Source of the DNA: Sclerurus mexicanus
Lineage: Eukaryota; Chordata; Aves; Passeriformes; Furnariidae
NCBI GenBank assembly: GCA_013396755.1
Contig: VWZF01004021.1
Span: 1,638,630 to 1,702,629 of the forward strand
Direction of reading: 5' to 3'
DNA: 64,000 bases
Below, piece after piece: positions 24,647 to 38,330 of the stretch. The number at the start of each line of letters is the position of its first letter. Positions within the stretch are counted from its first letter, which is position 1. The notes beneath the pieces are model-generated. The model was given only the letters and a program-made list of their open reading frames with translations, searched no databases and was not told where the DNA came from. Both the position numbers and the translations under genes were made by a program.

Positions 24647-26686
24647 CTGTTGTACCCCTCCTGCTTTAGCAGCTACGCCCAGGGGTGGAGGCTGGGAACC
24701 CTTCTCCAAGCAGAGATTTCGGGCTGGCAATAGTCTGGAGGGATCCAGAGGATCAGGAATATGTAATCCCTGCCATAAAAAAGAGTGGATAAACAGCAAG
24801 GCAGGGTTTGGTAAAACTGTGGACACATCAAGGAAGGAATGATTAGTCCTTTCTGTTGTAAGACAAAAGGAGGGAGCGCTCAGGGAGACGGCAGGACAAT
24901 CATTCCTGAGCAAATCAAAGTGCAGTGAAGTCCTGGCAGCAGTCCTGCAGCTGAGCTGCTTGCTGGGAATCACAGTGCCCTGGTCTGGACCCTCAGGTTA
25001 GGGAGCCCCTGTGTGCCAGCATTGCAGAACCAGGAGACTCATCCCACTCTATTCATCCTCTTCCTCATTTTTATTTTCACAAGCCTGAGCACCAGCCACT
25101 GTCAGCTGGTTCATCTTTGTGTGACTCATTCCAGGCATCTTTGCCTACTTCTGATTTTATTTCTATTTTGCCACTATTTCTTTGTTCGCTCACGAAGACA
25201 GATTATCATTCTCTGTGATTTTATGTGTCAGGAGGAACAGATGCCAGCAGTGAAGACAAATCCAGAAAGTTCTTCCCTTATGCTCTATTTACACTGGATC
25301 ATCTTCTGTCTGATTTGATTTCAGTTTCAATATTTTCCCTTCTTTACCCTGGTGCCATGCAAAAAAATGGAGATAGTAAAAGGGATGGCATGATTATGTT
25401 CCTGTAAATAATGTTATGTTGACTCTGCTGTGTAGTCCAAATAATTTATTTGAGTTAAAAAATAATATTATTGACCATTTCTGCCTGGCAAGTCTGCAGC
25501 TCGTTTAGAATTATAAAACCTGCTTTTCAGCCCAGTACCCTGGAGTGTTTAACATTTCAGTTTTAACAGTGTGGCAAATGGATCTCAGAAACTGCACACA
25601 CTCAGTGCCCAGGTGTGATAAGGAATCCTGCCAGTGGACTGTGCCTTTCCAAGTGCCCAGGTGGCTCACAGAGCATCCAGGTTGGCAAGAGAATCAAGAG
25701 CAGAGGAAAAATGTCTCTTTCCCCTTCCTGTACCTTCTTTGTTAGACTATTTCTAAGGAATTATGGAAAAATGCTTCACAGGTGGCATTTCATTCTATTG
25801 CTCAAATATATCCAGCTCTTCTACACCAACAGTGTTGGCTGCTTTCCTGTGGACAGTGACACACTGAGTAGGCTGAGATCTGTCCCCTGTGAAAATACAT
25901 AGAACCAGCTCATCCCATTAAATGAAATGTTGGAAACCTCGTGCTGCGTGGAGGATTCGTGCCTTCCCCCCCTGCAACTGCATAAAAGCAAACCCGGAGG
26001 AGACATCGGTCCTGCACAAAGTATTTGATTCACTTAATTCAAGCAAAGACTTCAGAGATCTGATTTAGACTTCCTGGGTGAGACTCTGGGTGGATTTTTG
26101 TTGGGAGATTCATGGCACTGGAAGCTGGAAGCGCATTAGATGAGGTACAACTCATCTATCACGGGCCAGTAAATGTTGCCCAGCTCGTTTCTGTTTGCAG
26201 CCTCATAACTTCTGCTTTGCCAAAGCACATCTTTGCAGGAGGACATCCTGCCTTCCTTTGAAGACCTCAAGAGATAGAAAATCCAATTCTGCTGCTCTAA
26301 TGTGCTAATCACCTCCATCACTCAGCCCACGTGCTGGGTTCCAGTCCCATTTAGCTGCCCTGCAAACAGCCAGCAGGGCTCCTTAGCACATTAGGACTGA
26401 TGGGATGTTGGTCTGGACTCACTTGGACTGGACTCGCACTTTCATGAAAGCATTGCCAGCGTTTTTGCATCTATCACTTGTGACTCTTCTCTGTGGGACT
26501 CTGAAACATTCACAAACTTCCAAAGAATGGTGAAAATCTGCTGTTTTGTCTGGGAGTGCATGATCAGTTAGTTGAGTTCAGATAAACACCTTTTCTCTTA
26601 GTCATGGTGTAACTGAACGTTTAAAATTTCCAAATTTTTCTGCATCATGTCAGCATATTCAAATCTTCAAGATCTGGAGCACTCCT

Positions 26687-26703
26687 TTATTATTATTATT
26701 ATT
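26687..26703. repeat. (TTA)n microsatellite, about 5.7 copies
   Basis: A perfect trinucleotide run, with further interrupted ttatta text to its right. Confidence 0.9.
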
Positions 26704-27525
26704 GATGATTGTTTATTATTTAACCTAAAAATGCCATCTGGTAATTCTCTCACTTGTTGACTCCAAATGGATTTGATGTTTGTTTGCTATCTTAACCTGT
26801 GATTGTAAAACATAAGAATAAAATGGGAGCACTTTATTTCCCAGATCAGATTTTCTCTCAGCAGGATTAAAACTGCCACAGCAGTAAAGAGTTTACAAAC
26901 TCACTAAAGAACTGTAATAACTTCCCCTCTCACTGCCGGGTCAAGGAAAGGTAATACATGTTTCCAATCAGCTTTGAATTGAACTCAAATTCTAGGGTTT
27001 ATTTCACTTTAATCCATATGTGAGCTCATGTTAAAGGTAAGAGAAATCACAGCGCTGCAAACATGGAGTAGAGTTAATTAAATTCTGCGGCTCCTCTTGG
27101 AAGAAGCCCTGGCTCTGCTCTTGTGTGAAGGATTCCAGGATGTTCCTGAGGGCAACACCAGCCGGGAAATGGCTCTGCTGGTGCAGCAAGGACAGCGACA
27201 CGTGAACTCAGAGGGACCAAGTGCATTGAGAAAAACCTGGGAACACTTGGGAGATATTTCGTTTTGCTGAGTTATACGCCACCCCCCAATCCAAAAATAA
27301 GCTTCCTCCTCTCCCCTTTTCCTCCCTGCCCCAGGAAAACACAGAAACTGTAGTTCCTCAGCTGACAGGCACTGGGGGACTCTACAGAAACATGGCACGT
27401 TCCCGGCTCAGACCCAGATGAGATCTTTCTGCAAGTCAGTCCCCACTACAAATGGTGCTTTTAGAAATGATAAATGCTTGTTGGTCTTCCTTCTCTGTTT
27501 CCCACTTACTGTGGGAATCGGTCTC

Positions 27526-27542
27526 TTTTTTTTTTTTTTTTT
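27526..27542. repeat. Poly-T run, 17 bases, running into gap
   Basis: T17 abuts the N gap, and another T8 follows the gap at 27573-27580. The true run length is unknown. Confidence 0.9.
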
Positions 27543-27572
27543 NNNNNNNNNNNNNNNNNNNNNNNNNNNNNN
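27543..27572. other. Assembly gap, 30 N, inside a T-run
   Basis: The gap has T homopolymers on both sides, so it is probably caused by failure to assemble through a long T tract. Confidence 0.98.
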
Positions 27573-27940
27573 TTTTTTTTGGATTTCTGGTTTTCTGCCC
27601 CAGCTTCTTTTATATGTGTTCTGGAAAAGAGCTTCTACTAAGTGGGAGAGACTATTCATGTGCTTACAGTTAAATCTGCATTTTGCTGTCTTGCAGAACT
27701 GGGACCTGAGCTCTGGCCACTTTGCAGGATCAGGTGCACTAAGCCCCTGTTTATCCTTTGGCAGGTCGCATCCAGAGCCCAGGAGTGCAGACCTGAGCCC
27801 CTGGCTGCCTGCACCTGGGAGGACATTTGATTCCAAGCCATAAATCCTTAATGCTCCTTTTTTTTTAATTTTCTTTCACATCTGAGATATGCTCTTGGAG
27901 CATCTCCAACATTGACAGCAGCGTTTGGTGCAAGTCGAAA
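27573..27940. other. Single-copy non-coding sequence after gap
   Basis: No gene or repeat is recognised after the T8 run. Frames running left from here cross the N gap and are not trustworthy. Confidence 0.5.
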
Positions 27941-28103
27941 TGGACCAGGTTGCCCAGGGAGGTGACAGGATGCCACATCCCTGGAAACACCCAAGGTCAG
28001 GTTGGATGGGGCTCTGAGCAACCTGAAGGCTCATTGCAGGGGGCTTGGACTAGATGACCTTTAAGGGTCCCTTCCAACCCAAACTGTTCCATGATTCTGT
28101 GAT
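27941..28103 (+). mobile_element. CR1 LINE 3' fragment (about 163 bases)
   Basis: Plus-strand CR1 3' end: 'ccaggttgcccagggagg', 'aggttggatggggctctg', 'ggacta gatgacctttaa', 'cccttccaacccaaac', ending 'atgattctgtgat'. Compared with the family pattern, it has lost a stretch between 'gagcaacctga' and 'ggcttggacta' where 'ctagtggaaggtgtcc'-type text is usual. Confidence 0.95.
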
Positions 28104-31100
28104 GGTTGTGGCTCACCCAAGAACTGCACATCGCTGGGGGCATGTCAGGTGCAGGATCTGGGAACTAGAGCTGGCTGGTGACTGCGGGGAAGGCAACACA
28201 CATCTGATTCGGCACATGGGCAGGGAGCCACATCCTTACCAGTGTGCCAGGCTGGTCAGCAGGGTACAGACCTCTGGAAAACATGTTTTACGTGTATTTT
28301 GTTGAATGGTGGATTTCAGAAACTGTAAATGGTTTCGAAAGTTGAATGTTCCCCAAAGCACCCAACAGAGAGCTCTCACAATGCTCTGGGTTCTGGTCGT
28401 TGATGCTTCTGTCTACAGTCCCTGCACCACGGGAAACAAAATTTTCTTCCCATGCAAAGCTGGCAGTAAAAGAGTTTTCTGTTTAAAAATGAATCGTGTT
28501 CCAGAATGAATTGCATGCCACATGTGAGATTCTGGAAAAAAAACCCAGCCTTCCACAAGCACTAAAATGTGACATTTTAAAAATCTGAATTTTGAAATAT
28601 TGCACTGTGTGTTCATTTTGCCTCATGCAATAAAATAAAAGTCTCCCTAAAACAAATTTATTTTTCTTAAGCTTCCCACAGAATATCAATAAGAATACGA
28701 GTCACTTAAGCATCAAGTGCCAGATTCAGTGTCTCCTGAAGGATTTCTAGGTGGCTTTAACAGACCTTGGATCAGGCTCTATAAGATCATCTACCATTGT
28801 CAACTGACCTTTCTAGGTGGGCTTGGAGCTCCCGCACAAACTCGTCCACTCCACAAAGAAGAGGTGGGCTCATGCCAAGGAGTTCTGCAGTTTGTCATAA
28901 CCATTTCAATAACAAAGTCTCATTTTCCTGCATTCCCCTGCTCAGATCCTTTCAAGAGTTATTTGTCCTCAAGGCCACAGGTATATGAAGAGGCTGCTTT
29001 CACAGCCTTTCCCATTTCTCACCCTGGCTACTTAATTTTCTCTCTATACAGAAATGTCCTTGGCTACTCTGAGGTTCTGTTCCCTGAGGTTTCTTTGTTT
29101 GCCAGCTCAGATGCTCAAGTGCTCTGTTCCCAGCGCTTAGAGGTGCTTTCCAAGCGGTTCACTGCAATATTCCTTTTGTATAAACACTTCAAAATTACTT
29201 CAGCAAACTGAAATACTTGCACATCAGCAAAACAGCTCTTGATGATGATGATGATGATCTTGTGTTCTGTGCATCCAAGTACCTTTGACTCAGATGGTGT
29301 TCTTTTATAGAGCAAGCTTTTATCTCTTAATAATTTCCTGAGTGCAAATTCAAGCTTTTCTTCTGGACAAATTCAGAGATATGAGCACAGTCCTGTTTCC
29401 TCTCAGAGTGCTACAAAACAATAATTCTTTTCTTATAAACTCTCATTTCAGACCTGGTGAGTTTTTAATGTTGCTTTGGTCTGTAGAATCGTCCACTCAT
29501 GGAAGCAAAGCTAATACAGGTCTTGCTAGTTAAGCTTTTATTCATACATATAATTTTTGGTTTTTACACCAGTCACCTGGATTTAGCTGCATTGGTCTGT
29601 CAGTCCAGGTTTGAGCCATATCAGTTCCAGGTTGGAAGCAAGATGACTCTTTTGTGAAAACATCCATAACTACATCCATCCTACCTGGGCTCCAGAAACA
29701 TGCAGTTCACCACCTCATCACAGGCACAGTCTCTCCTCTTTATGCTGGTGACTTTCCTTGGTCACATTTCTCAGGTTAAATACCAGAAAAAAAGGTTGCT
29801 ATCAAAAGATTCTAGGCAAGAAGGCTGACTCCAGACATTCAGCCTGAACCTGTACGTGCTCTTGCAATGAACAGATCATTAACTTTTGCAATGCAGCTGC
29901 TGAGAGATGTCTTAAAATGCTTCAGCTCTCCAGTCAGGGTGATAACAGCTCATTAAAGAGCACTATCTGAGCCCTCTGTTCAAAGAGGGTTTGGGGATCG
30001 CTGCTGTTTCTTCCTTCAGTTCCATCAGAACCAGGAAGGAAACAGAGCTTGGCTGATATTTTATATCTTTGTGCAGAATGTGGTGACCTCGGAGCACAGA
30101 CATCCCTGTCCTGTCCAAAAGCAATCAAGAGTTCACTGCCCAACACAGGAACCTCAGTGCCCATCAGATTAAATTGGAAATGGACTTTCTGGGAGCTGCA
30201 TTAGGAAGATAAACCTATAAGAGCTATTTAATATTCTGTAACAAACCGAGATTTACATTTAAACTAGCAAAATCCATCCTTTTTCTTCCTTCTTTCCTCA
30301 CCACTGCTGCACCCAAGGCACTGCTCCTGCACAAGTCCCTTCACATCAGTCTCCCCAAGCTAATTATAATTTTGTCATTACTCTGAGCCAACTATGTTCA
30401 TATTTATGGCATATGTTTGATCCAAGCTGGACCTGACTCTTTACAGATGAGAGTTAGATGCTGCTGTCTGCAGTGCTTGCTCCTGAGCTGCTCCCCTGGG
30501 AGGAGGAGCCTTTCTCCATCAGTGGTCCCACACTCGTGCACACACTGGCTCTTCCCTGTTCCTGGGTATGAACAACAGGCAAAAAGTGGCTTTAGAGGAG
30601 ATTTGCCTAATGGTTGCGATGGGTTCCCAGAGGCAAAACCTAAGAGGGAAATGCAGATATGCCATGAAGAAATGTGGCAGGACTGTGTATTATTTATTCA
30701 AGCCAGTGAACTTGTTTCCCTGGGGCATCTTCGGGAGAGAAATTCAGCCTTGCTCCTTCTCAGGAGTGTGTGAATCACCAGTGATGTGACAGGTACACCT
30801 TGGACACAGGTCCCAGTTGCCCATGCTTGGGGATGCGAGTGTGGTGCTTTGTCTGGGGGGTGGACAGCTCAGGGAGCAAGGGGAGCCCTCGCAGCCTGCA
30901 GCTGCCCGTCCTTAAGCTGAGTCTCATGCACAGCTCTGGGATCAGCGCAGCTGCCAACAGGTTTCTGGGTGGAATTCCAGGTCTGGAGCAGAGCTTGCAA
31001 AGCCTTAACTGTTTTGTGACCTGGGTAATCAAGAGAGGGAAGGGAAGAGGGAGCTCCTCCTTCCTACGGGGGTGTGCAGCAGCAGAAGACATTGGAGGGG

Positions 31101-34100
31101 CTCCGGCCAAAACCCGTGGTGTCTGGGGGAGGAGGTGGCAGGGTGTCCTCACTGCAGCCCCTGCTTTCTGAAACGTGCCTCCTCTCACTTGGGCCATCAG
31201 ATTTATGAAACTCCCAGGCAAACTGCAAGGACCATCTGTTTTCCAGGGACTTCAGAGATGAGTGGAGCGGGGAGGAGGAGGTGGCTTAAGAAGTAATTGA
31301 AGGTCTTGCAAATGCGTCTGGTTTTCTTTGTGGGAAGAGTGGTTTTAGGCAGGCTCTGTCTACAGCTACAAATTACAAGTGATGTGATATATTTTAATGC
31401 ATTGTGGAGTGGTCGGATGACATGGTAAGACCCAACGAGGCTTATCTCACAGACCATGCAAAGACACAGAGCTGCTGCTGCAGCAGCACAGGTCCATCAG
31501 GAGCAAGGAGGGAGAGAATAGCCAGGAGAACAGCACAAGGCTTGGCTGGGCACCAAGGAACTTGCTTTGAGTTAGACTTTCGCCTTAAGCAGGATTTTTT
31601 CCTGAATTAGTTTCCCTCCCTTCCCTGCTCTCAGACTGACATGTGGTTAGAAGGAAGCAGAGCTAAAGTGGTTAAAAAAAAGTAACATGGTGCTGAATTG
31701 GAGGGGCCATGATGGACAGAGGGAACCTAAGAGCCACAGAAATTATGACTTCAGAGGCTTAAACCCCATTTTTTTCTATCTAATCTGTTCCCTCCCAAGA
31801 TGACAGAGGAGCAGAATCTCCGTTTGATGAGACTATTGCCTCACAGAAGGTTGAAAACATATATTGTATTAATTGTCATCGCATTTTGTCTGAAATGACT
31901 TGAAATATGTTTCTGTAACCAACCAAGCTCATTCTTAACTATCACTGCTACACATTCAGCAAGAATTTATAGGCAGTGTTAGAAGTACTCATATCTTTGC
32001 CTGTTGTTTGTGCTGAAAACCTCTGTCCTGGAAAAAGAATTGCACTTCCTAATGCTCATCCCCAGCACTGTAAATCAGGAGCTGGGATGAGCACACGTGC
32101 ACCGCTGCACTGGACATAATAATCTGGGAATGTTTGTTTTTATGGCAAAAGCTACTTCTGTTATTGCGATTCCTCGATCACCTGGGGAGAGATGTGGTTC
32201 GGTCCCTGCGTGGACAGATCTGCACAGCTGGGCAGATGTTGAGGGGTGTTTCCAGAGCAGGCAGAAGCAGCAATCCCAAACCATAGAGGGGATTGTGCAG
32301 ACAGACACATCCCTGCCACAAACAGGCTGAGGTCATGCAGACACCCTGCATCCTGCACGTGGTGCTGAGGGCTGGGAAGCAGCTGGGGAGCTGCTCCTGG
32401 TGGGCCTTGCAGTGCTCCTGGAATGCGGCAGGACCGTGGGGAGAAGGTCCCAGTAGGGCCCGGAGTTTCCTCTGCAGCCCAGTCTTGTGCTTGTGCTGCC
32501 TGTTCTCCATTTCCTGCATCTCTCTGGGACATGGAATTAGCTGACAAGGTATGCAAAGATCACAGCTAGTGAAGCAAACCACGGGTCAGCTGAGAAGAGG
32601 AGGAGATCCAGTCTGCCAGGGGAACATCAAAACTGTGGTGCTTATCGGTTTTATTCAATTACACTGGGTAGAGAGAGGGCAATCCTGCCCTCAGAAGAAC
32701 TGGAGCAGCTCGTCTGGGCTCTGCTCGTTCCAGATTTACCTTGATGAATTTAACAGCCAAAACTGGCAAGAAGTATCCATAAAAATTTATTAAAGCTTTG
32801 GGACAGATTGTGCTTTTCTTGAATATGTGGTGGGAAAAGGAGCAGGAATTTCCTTCTTCCTTCCCGCAGGAAAGTACTGTAGTCTCTGGAATTAAAAAAA
32901 TGCAGGACTTAGTACAATTATTTGCCTAAAATGACACGATTGGATGGCTCAGGGAAGGTTAATTTGAGCAGGCTGCATAAGGGAGCAGGCAGTGTTCTTT
33001 GTCTGTTCCCCAGCCACTGCTTCCACTTGTCCTGGCATCCCAAGGAGCATCTCTTCCACGGCCAGAAGCTGCAGAGCCTCCACCTCCTCACGCCTGGGCA
33101 TCACATGTCCTCCAGAGAAGCCAACAGACAGATGACAAAAAGGCATGTCTTGCTTATCTGAACATAATTTAATATATCCAGGGTGTGGTCCTGCCTCAGG
33201 CATCAGCACAGTTCTCCCAAATCCAACAAGAGCTACACCAGGTCCTCGGTCTTCTCTGGCCAGGAGGGGAATAAAAATTGATGGTCCTTTGGCTCTAGTG
33301 GCTCATACCTGTCATAGAGGCAGGTGGGACAATGCTGCTTGTCCAAATATGTAGGAAAGAATTTAAATAGAGTATTGGAAAAACGAACAAACGAAACAGA
33401 GAGGAAAGTGATGGAGATGGCAAATATTTCCTCTGACAGTGCTCAGCCTTTTGGCTGGTCTTTGGTTGCACCTCTGTCCTGGCACCAAAACTGCAGCAGC
33501 TCTGCTAGCACTCCTTGGTTCCTGCCCTCGGTGGGAGCACCCTGGGGACAACACTGGCTTTCTCCAGCTCAGTCTGTTAAATATCCGTGTTCTCTGTGTC
33601 GTGTCTGGAGGCTCCTGAGTGGGGGGGAGATGTGAGGGTGTCACTCTCAGCACCCACAGGTGCTGCACTGGGGTGCACCTGGCTCTGCAGATGCTTCAGG
33701 CAGCAGGATCTCCATTTCTCTGTGGTGAGTTTTGAAATCCCTGAGGAGAAGCTGAGCTGTAAGACTTCAAGAAAACATTATCTGTCCACACAGAAAAGCC
33801 ATGTGAAGGCACACAGAGGGGCCTGCACACTCTGCTTGGTGCTGGGGAATCCTCTCTGATTAAAAATAGGAGTTAGTTTTGCTAAGAGATTTAACATCTT
33901 CTGTACACTGCTGATTTACTTCCCGAGGAGTAAGTAACATAACACATGCTACTCTCCTATTTCATGGTAATCCTCACCCTTTGTTGTCAGAATACAAGCC
34001 AAAGGTGCACACTTTTCAAGGAATTGTTTGAATTACTTCCCTCATCCTGATTGCTTTTCTTCACTTTTTCCTTCATCAACCATCCTTTGGGTATTAACCT

Positions 34101-36268
34101 TGTATTTATGCTCACATTAACTAGGGTCAGCATCAGAAACTGTTCTTGCTCTTGCTTTTGCTCAGCCACCTGGAGAAACAGAGAAGGGAGACAGTACCAG
34201 ACATGCACTAATTTCTAACATGTGTTTCCTGCCAGTACTGGCCTCGGCAGCTCAACCACATAAGTCACCATGGGAATAATTGTCCTTTGAGTACAGTCTT
34301 TGGATGTGCACGAGCCTGAGAGAGCTCTGCCTTGGAGTGAGTGTCCTGCTGAACGTCAGCAGGCTGGGGACAAGGAGGAGGCAGACTTGGGACAGAACAG
34401 TAATTGGTGATGCCTGTAATTTTTGTTGCTCTGTGGAATAATCCCAACACTTACATGGAATGGGATTTTTCCAAAGTGTTTTATTTTGGCCCCTCCTTTT
34501 CCCTCACTGGAGCAGGTGGGAGTCTTGCCATTGATTTCAGGGTGAAGAGAGTCTGGGTTTGGAAGACCCAGTGGTCTCCTGTGACAGCTGGGTCACGGAG
34601 TGTGGTGGAGGCTGTTTGGTGCCTGCGGAGGGAGGGACGTATTTAAGGATGAGCCGCGTTCAAACTCATTGCAAGTCCCAGTGACTTCAGAGATGAGCCT
34701 GGCCAGGAAGGCTGCTCGCAGCTGAGACCATATCCATCATAATTTTGGAAAGGATTGTGCTGTGGAAACTTTCTGCCATTTGAAATTAAGACAGAGCAGC
34801 CCCAGTCAGCCCCTGATTTCTCATGGAAGTGAGCTTCCTAATGCTCATGTCCGTCTCCATGCCTGCCCTCTCCCACCTCTTGTTCTCTCCTGTAACCTGT
34901 GAATCTATGGATGAATTCTATTTGAATTGAGCAAACAATAACAAAGCTCAGAGATAATGAAATGTTAGAAGTTTATGAGGCATGTTTATACTGGCTGAGA
35001 AATGTTACAGCACCAGCCCAGACAGGAGATCCTCCGGAATCCCCATGTGTGACCAACCCTGGAAAAGACTGCTCCTGCTTCACCTTTAAAATCAATCACC
35101 GGGAAAAAAAGTGTGGAGAGGTCCAGGCTTTATTAGTTTCACTGTTCACAGACTAAATCACTGTGTTAAAGCTCACAAAGAAGTTAATATTCTTATTTTT
35201 AGCTTTTTTTTTGGGGGGGTGTGGTGTGTGGAGGAAGGTGTTTAGCGGTGGGAATCTGGTTTCTCCCAAAGGCTCTGCCAGACCCCTGGGGCTATAATGC
35301 CAGAACCTTTTCCTGTGCCAGGCTAGGATGCTGAAGCTTTTGGATGCATCCATTGCAGCAACAGCAATTCCCTGGGCAAGGGATGCGGCACCCAGTGAGC
35401 CCCTGCCTGCCCCCAGAGCTTTCCTCACACCCATGGCTCCTTCTGGAAACTTACTGTGTGCCCCGGGAAAACCAAGGGCTGAACTTCTGCAGCTCCACAG
35501 CGAGAACCAGCCTTGCCAGCTTTTCCATTGCGTTATTTGTTACATCTTCTCTTATTTCAGTAGATGTGAAACCTTTTTCCGTAGGTCAAAGGATACTGTT
35601 GGAAATGTGGTATTGGAGGGAAGTCCTTCCCCACCCAGCTCTGCTCCCCAGGCCTCGGAAGAGAAGGGATCACAAATCACTTCTGACTCTATTTCTTCCA
35701 TGCAGTAATTCCAAAAGAAGTGTCCCTTCTCTTTCTTCTTTTTGGAATTTCGCTCCTCCTTGCCTCACTGCGGGGACTCTGAAGCCATTTTGTGGCTTTT
35801 CCTTTTCCCAGCCTGGGTTTTGGCCAGTGCTGCTCACGTGGCTTTCCCAAGGCAGCCAAGGTGTGAGTTCTGCTGCAGCTCCATCCCAGCTGCCATAACA
35901 CCATTCCTTCCCTTGTCACTCCTTTTTTCTGGGGTTGGGTGTTTGCAGGACTGAAGGAATGAGGAATGTAGATTGGGAGGGGACCTCAAGCCCCTCAAAT
36001 CTGCTCACATTTTCCATCAGCTTGGTGGGCTTGCCCAACCAGTGTGGCTCCCAGAACAGCTTTTGCTTTCTCTGTTTCCATAAGCTGGGAGCTGTAGCCA
36101 TTTCCCTCAGTTTTGCTGGAATTATTGAATGTGCTGGGTGCCTCAGAGGAGTGTAACAACCCTAAAGGCTGATCCTTGTGCAGTGGCCTTGACCAACACA
36201 TCTCCAGGTGCTTTGCTGAAAGGGTTGCTCTGCTTCTCAGTGGGGAAACTGAGGCACGGAGCAGGTCT
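28104..36268. other. Long single-copy non-coding stretch
   Basis: In 8.2 kb I see no CR1 or supported gene. Frames at 28717-29211 (+), 30775-31221 (-) and 35344-35898 (+) lack domains and overlap antisense frames. A (GAT)6 microsatellite lies at 29241-29258. Confidence 0.5.
29241..29258. repeat. (GAT)6 microsatellite
   Basis: Six perfect GAT units. Confidence 0.95.
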
Positions 36269-36384
36269 GTGTTCAAAAAGCATGTGGATGTGGCACTTGG
36301 GGACGTGGTTTAATGATGGGCTTGGCAGTGCTAGTTAATGGCTGGACTCAATGATCTCCCAACCTAAATGATTCTGTGATTCTA
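36269..36384 (+). mobile_element. CR1 LINE 3' fragment of a divergent subtype
   Basis: The order 'tgttcaaaaagcatgtgg', 'ggggacgtggtttaatg', 'ggctggactcaatgatct', 'cccaacctaaatgattctg' matches the 3' end of the CR1 lineage that carries 'acatggtttagtgg'-type text. This differs from the 'gggcagggacacc' lineage found elsewhere in the window. Compared with the family pattern, a few bases seem lost between 'gatct' and 'cccaacc'. Confidence 0.9.
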
Positions 36385-36845
36385 GCACAGGCTGACCTGG
36401 GAAGAGGAGCACAGTCTCCTGCACGCTGGTGCCAAATTCCTCTTAAGCCACACTGCCTGGAGTGTGTGAGTGTTCCCTGCTGGAAGGCACAAGCCTCCCC
36501 TGTCGGGGGACACGGAGCTGGCAGGGCAGCCGTTAGCCAAAGCTGGCAGTGGCTTCCCGCTCACTGAAATCCTCAGCCACTTTTTAATCGCTGTCTGTGA
36601 GTTATTCTTCATGGGCCGCCAAGCAGGGCTTTCCCATGGTGGGTCAATTCTTAACTAACAAGTTTATTTAATATGACCTGGGTGATCAGCCAGAGATAAG
36701 ACTTTGCTTTCAGCAGGGGCACACAGGGCTGGCACAGTCCAGGAGGAGGCTGGGCAAGGGCAACAACATTAAATACACCCCAAATCCTCCCTTTTCACCT
36801 GCAGGACTATTAATGTGCAGCCTGAGCCCAGGTTGCGCTGGCTCA

Positions 36846-36857
36846 CCCCCCCCCCCC
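36846..36857. repeat. Poly-C run, 12 bases
   Basis: Twelve consecutive C, a likely site of length error in sequencing. Confidence 0.9.
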
Positions 36858-37557
36858 AGGAAGGGCTGATACAGCCACACAGCTGCACATTCCTCACGTG
36901 GGTTTAAGCCAGGACTTTAAAGCCCTCCTTTCAAGGCATATTCAAACCTACAGTTCCTCTTTTATGTTCCAGCATCTGCCTCCGACACGGAAACATCGTT
37001 TATCACTTCCACAGGGCTCTGGTGCTGCAGAAATCCCCAGCACTTCAGCTGAGCCTTTTTCTGAAGAGCTGGCTGCCCAGTCCCGGCTCATGGGGCAGCT
37101 CCAGTCCTGCATGTCTGCAGCTCTCCAGCACTGGCATTGTATTCCCTTTGCATTCCTCCTCCGATTCAGCCTTTAAAATTCTCCCTTCCTACTGCACTAG
37201 GAATGGCTGAGACGATTGCATCTTACTCTGGCTGTCTTCATGTTTCAGCTTGTTTTAATAACCAAATAAAATACCTGCTGACATGAGCATCTTCTGTGCT
37301 GTGTCCCCTCGGTGATACCCACACTCCTTTCCCTGGGCGAGGACACACAGCTTTGCTGTCCTGCCTTTTGTCTCACCTTCTCAGGCTGAGCCCAGAAATG
37401 AGAAATTAATTATTTTGTAGGGTCAAAAGCTGCTGATCCCCCCAGGTGTGACACGGCCATGCCTGTCACCCCACAGCTGCCATGGGGTGATGTTGGCAGC
37501 AGGTCTGTGATGGTGCTGCTGGGGCTGCTGATCGTCTGGTTTTCCTGAAGGAAATAG

Positions 37558-37588
37558 AGATATATATATAGATATGTGTATATATATT
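37558..37588. repeat. Interrupted (TA)n microsatellite
   Basis: About 31 bases of alternating TA/GA/TG text containing two pure TA runs. Confidence 0.85.
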
Positions 37589-38109
37589 TCTCAGCATTTA
37601 CGCAGGAGCAAGCAGATTTCCACTGCTGGAAATTCAGCCCATGGATTCCCACTGCAGCAATCCAGAGGGGAGCTGGGAGAGGAAAGCTTCTTGCTAAAAA
37701 TAAACACAGGAAGGCTGGCCATCCAAACCTTCTTTTGCCTTTCGCTGCCAGCTTGAAAGGCTCCAGCTCCCACCATCCTTCTCCCCCAGGCGCTGGAGCT
37801 GAGGGATGCTGCAGTGCCATCCCCTGCCATCCCTCTGGCCCGCGGTGGCCCCTGCCATGCGGATGGATATGAAGGGCATTCCCAGAGCTGCTGCTGGATT
37901 TCTGGGGCGGATGGAGACACGGGCTGTGCGTGTGTGTGCTTTTGTGCTCCCAGATCAGGAGCACCGAAGTGATGACACAAAGCTGGCAGCTGAACCCTCC
38001 TCACTTGGGAGGATCCAGGACCTCTACGCCGGCTTTCTGCACAGCCCGGGGATTTTCGTTTCATTTTTTCACTGTAACTACCTTCTGTGGTCCATAAACT
38101 ATATTGTTT

Positions 38110-38330
38110 TCATTTAATTCTGGGAACATAATGAATTTCTGCGGGCTTGTTTCCTGCTCGGTGTAATATCTTTGCTAGATGTGAGGTTTATTTCACAAGC
38201 TAGTTATAAATTCACTCAGACGCCCAATTGTTTCATCTTGGGAGCAATCAATAAAAAGAAACATGAGGGAGATTTTAGACCCTTCACATCCACTGAAATT
38301 CAGGGATGTAAATCTGTCGTCTGACTTTTT
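38110..38330. promoter_or_regulatory. Candidate conserved non-coding block
   Basis: This is AT-rich unique sequence including 'agcaatcaataaaaag' (38243-38258, PBX/HOX-like) and tagttataaattc, followed by a T12 run at 38326-38337. The call is by texture only. Confidence 0.2.

Larger units (their letters stand above)
18941..27542. other. Long single-copy non-coding stretch
   Basis: In 8.6 kb I see no CR1, RNA gene or supported exon. Frames such as 24293-24973 (-, 226 codons) and 24188-24574 (+) overlap on opposite strands and show no domain. Minor items are a G-quadruplex motif at 24617-24646 and a (TTA)n run at 26687-26703. It ends at a T-run that abuts an N gap. Confidence 0.5.

Noticed and set aside
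24293..24973. 226-codon minus-strand frame
   Set aside because: It overlaps plus-strand frames at 24188-24574 and 24579-24842, and shows no motif, signal peptide or domain.
27408..27843. Frames spanning the 30-N gap on both strands
   Set aside because: Gap length and T-run length are unknown, so the frame across them has no meaning.
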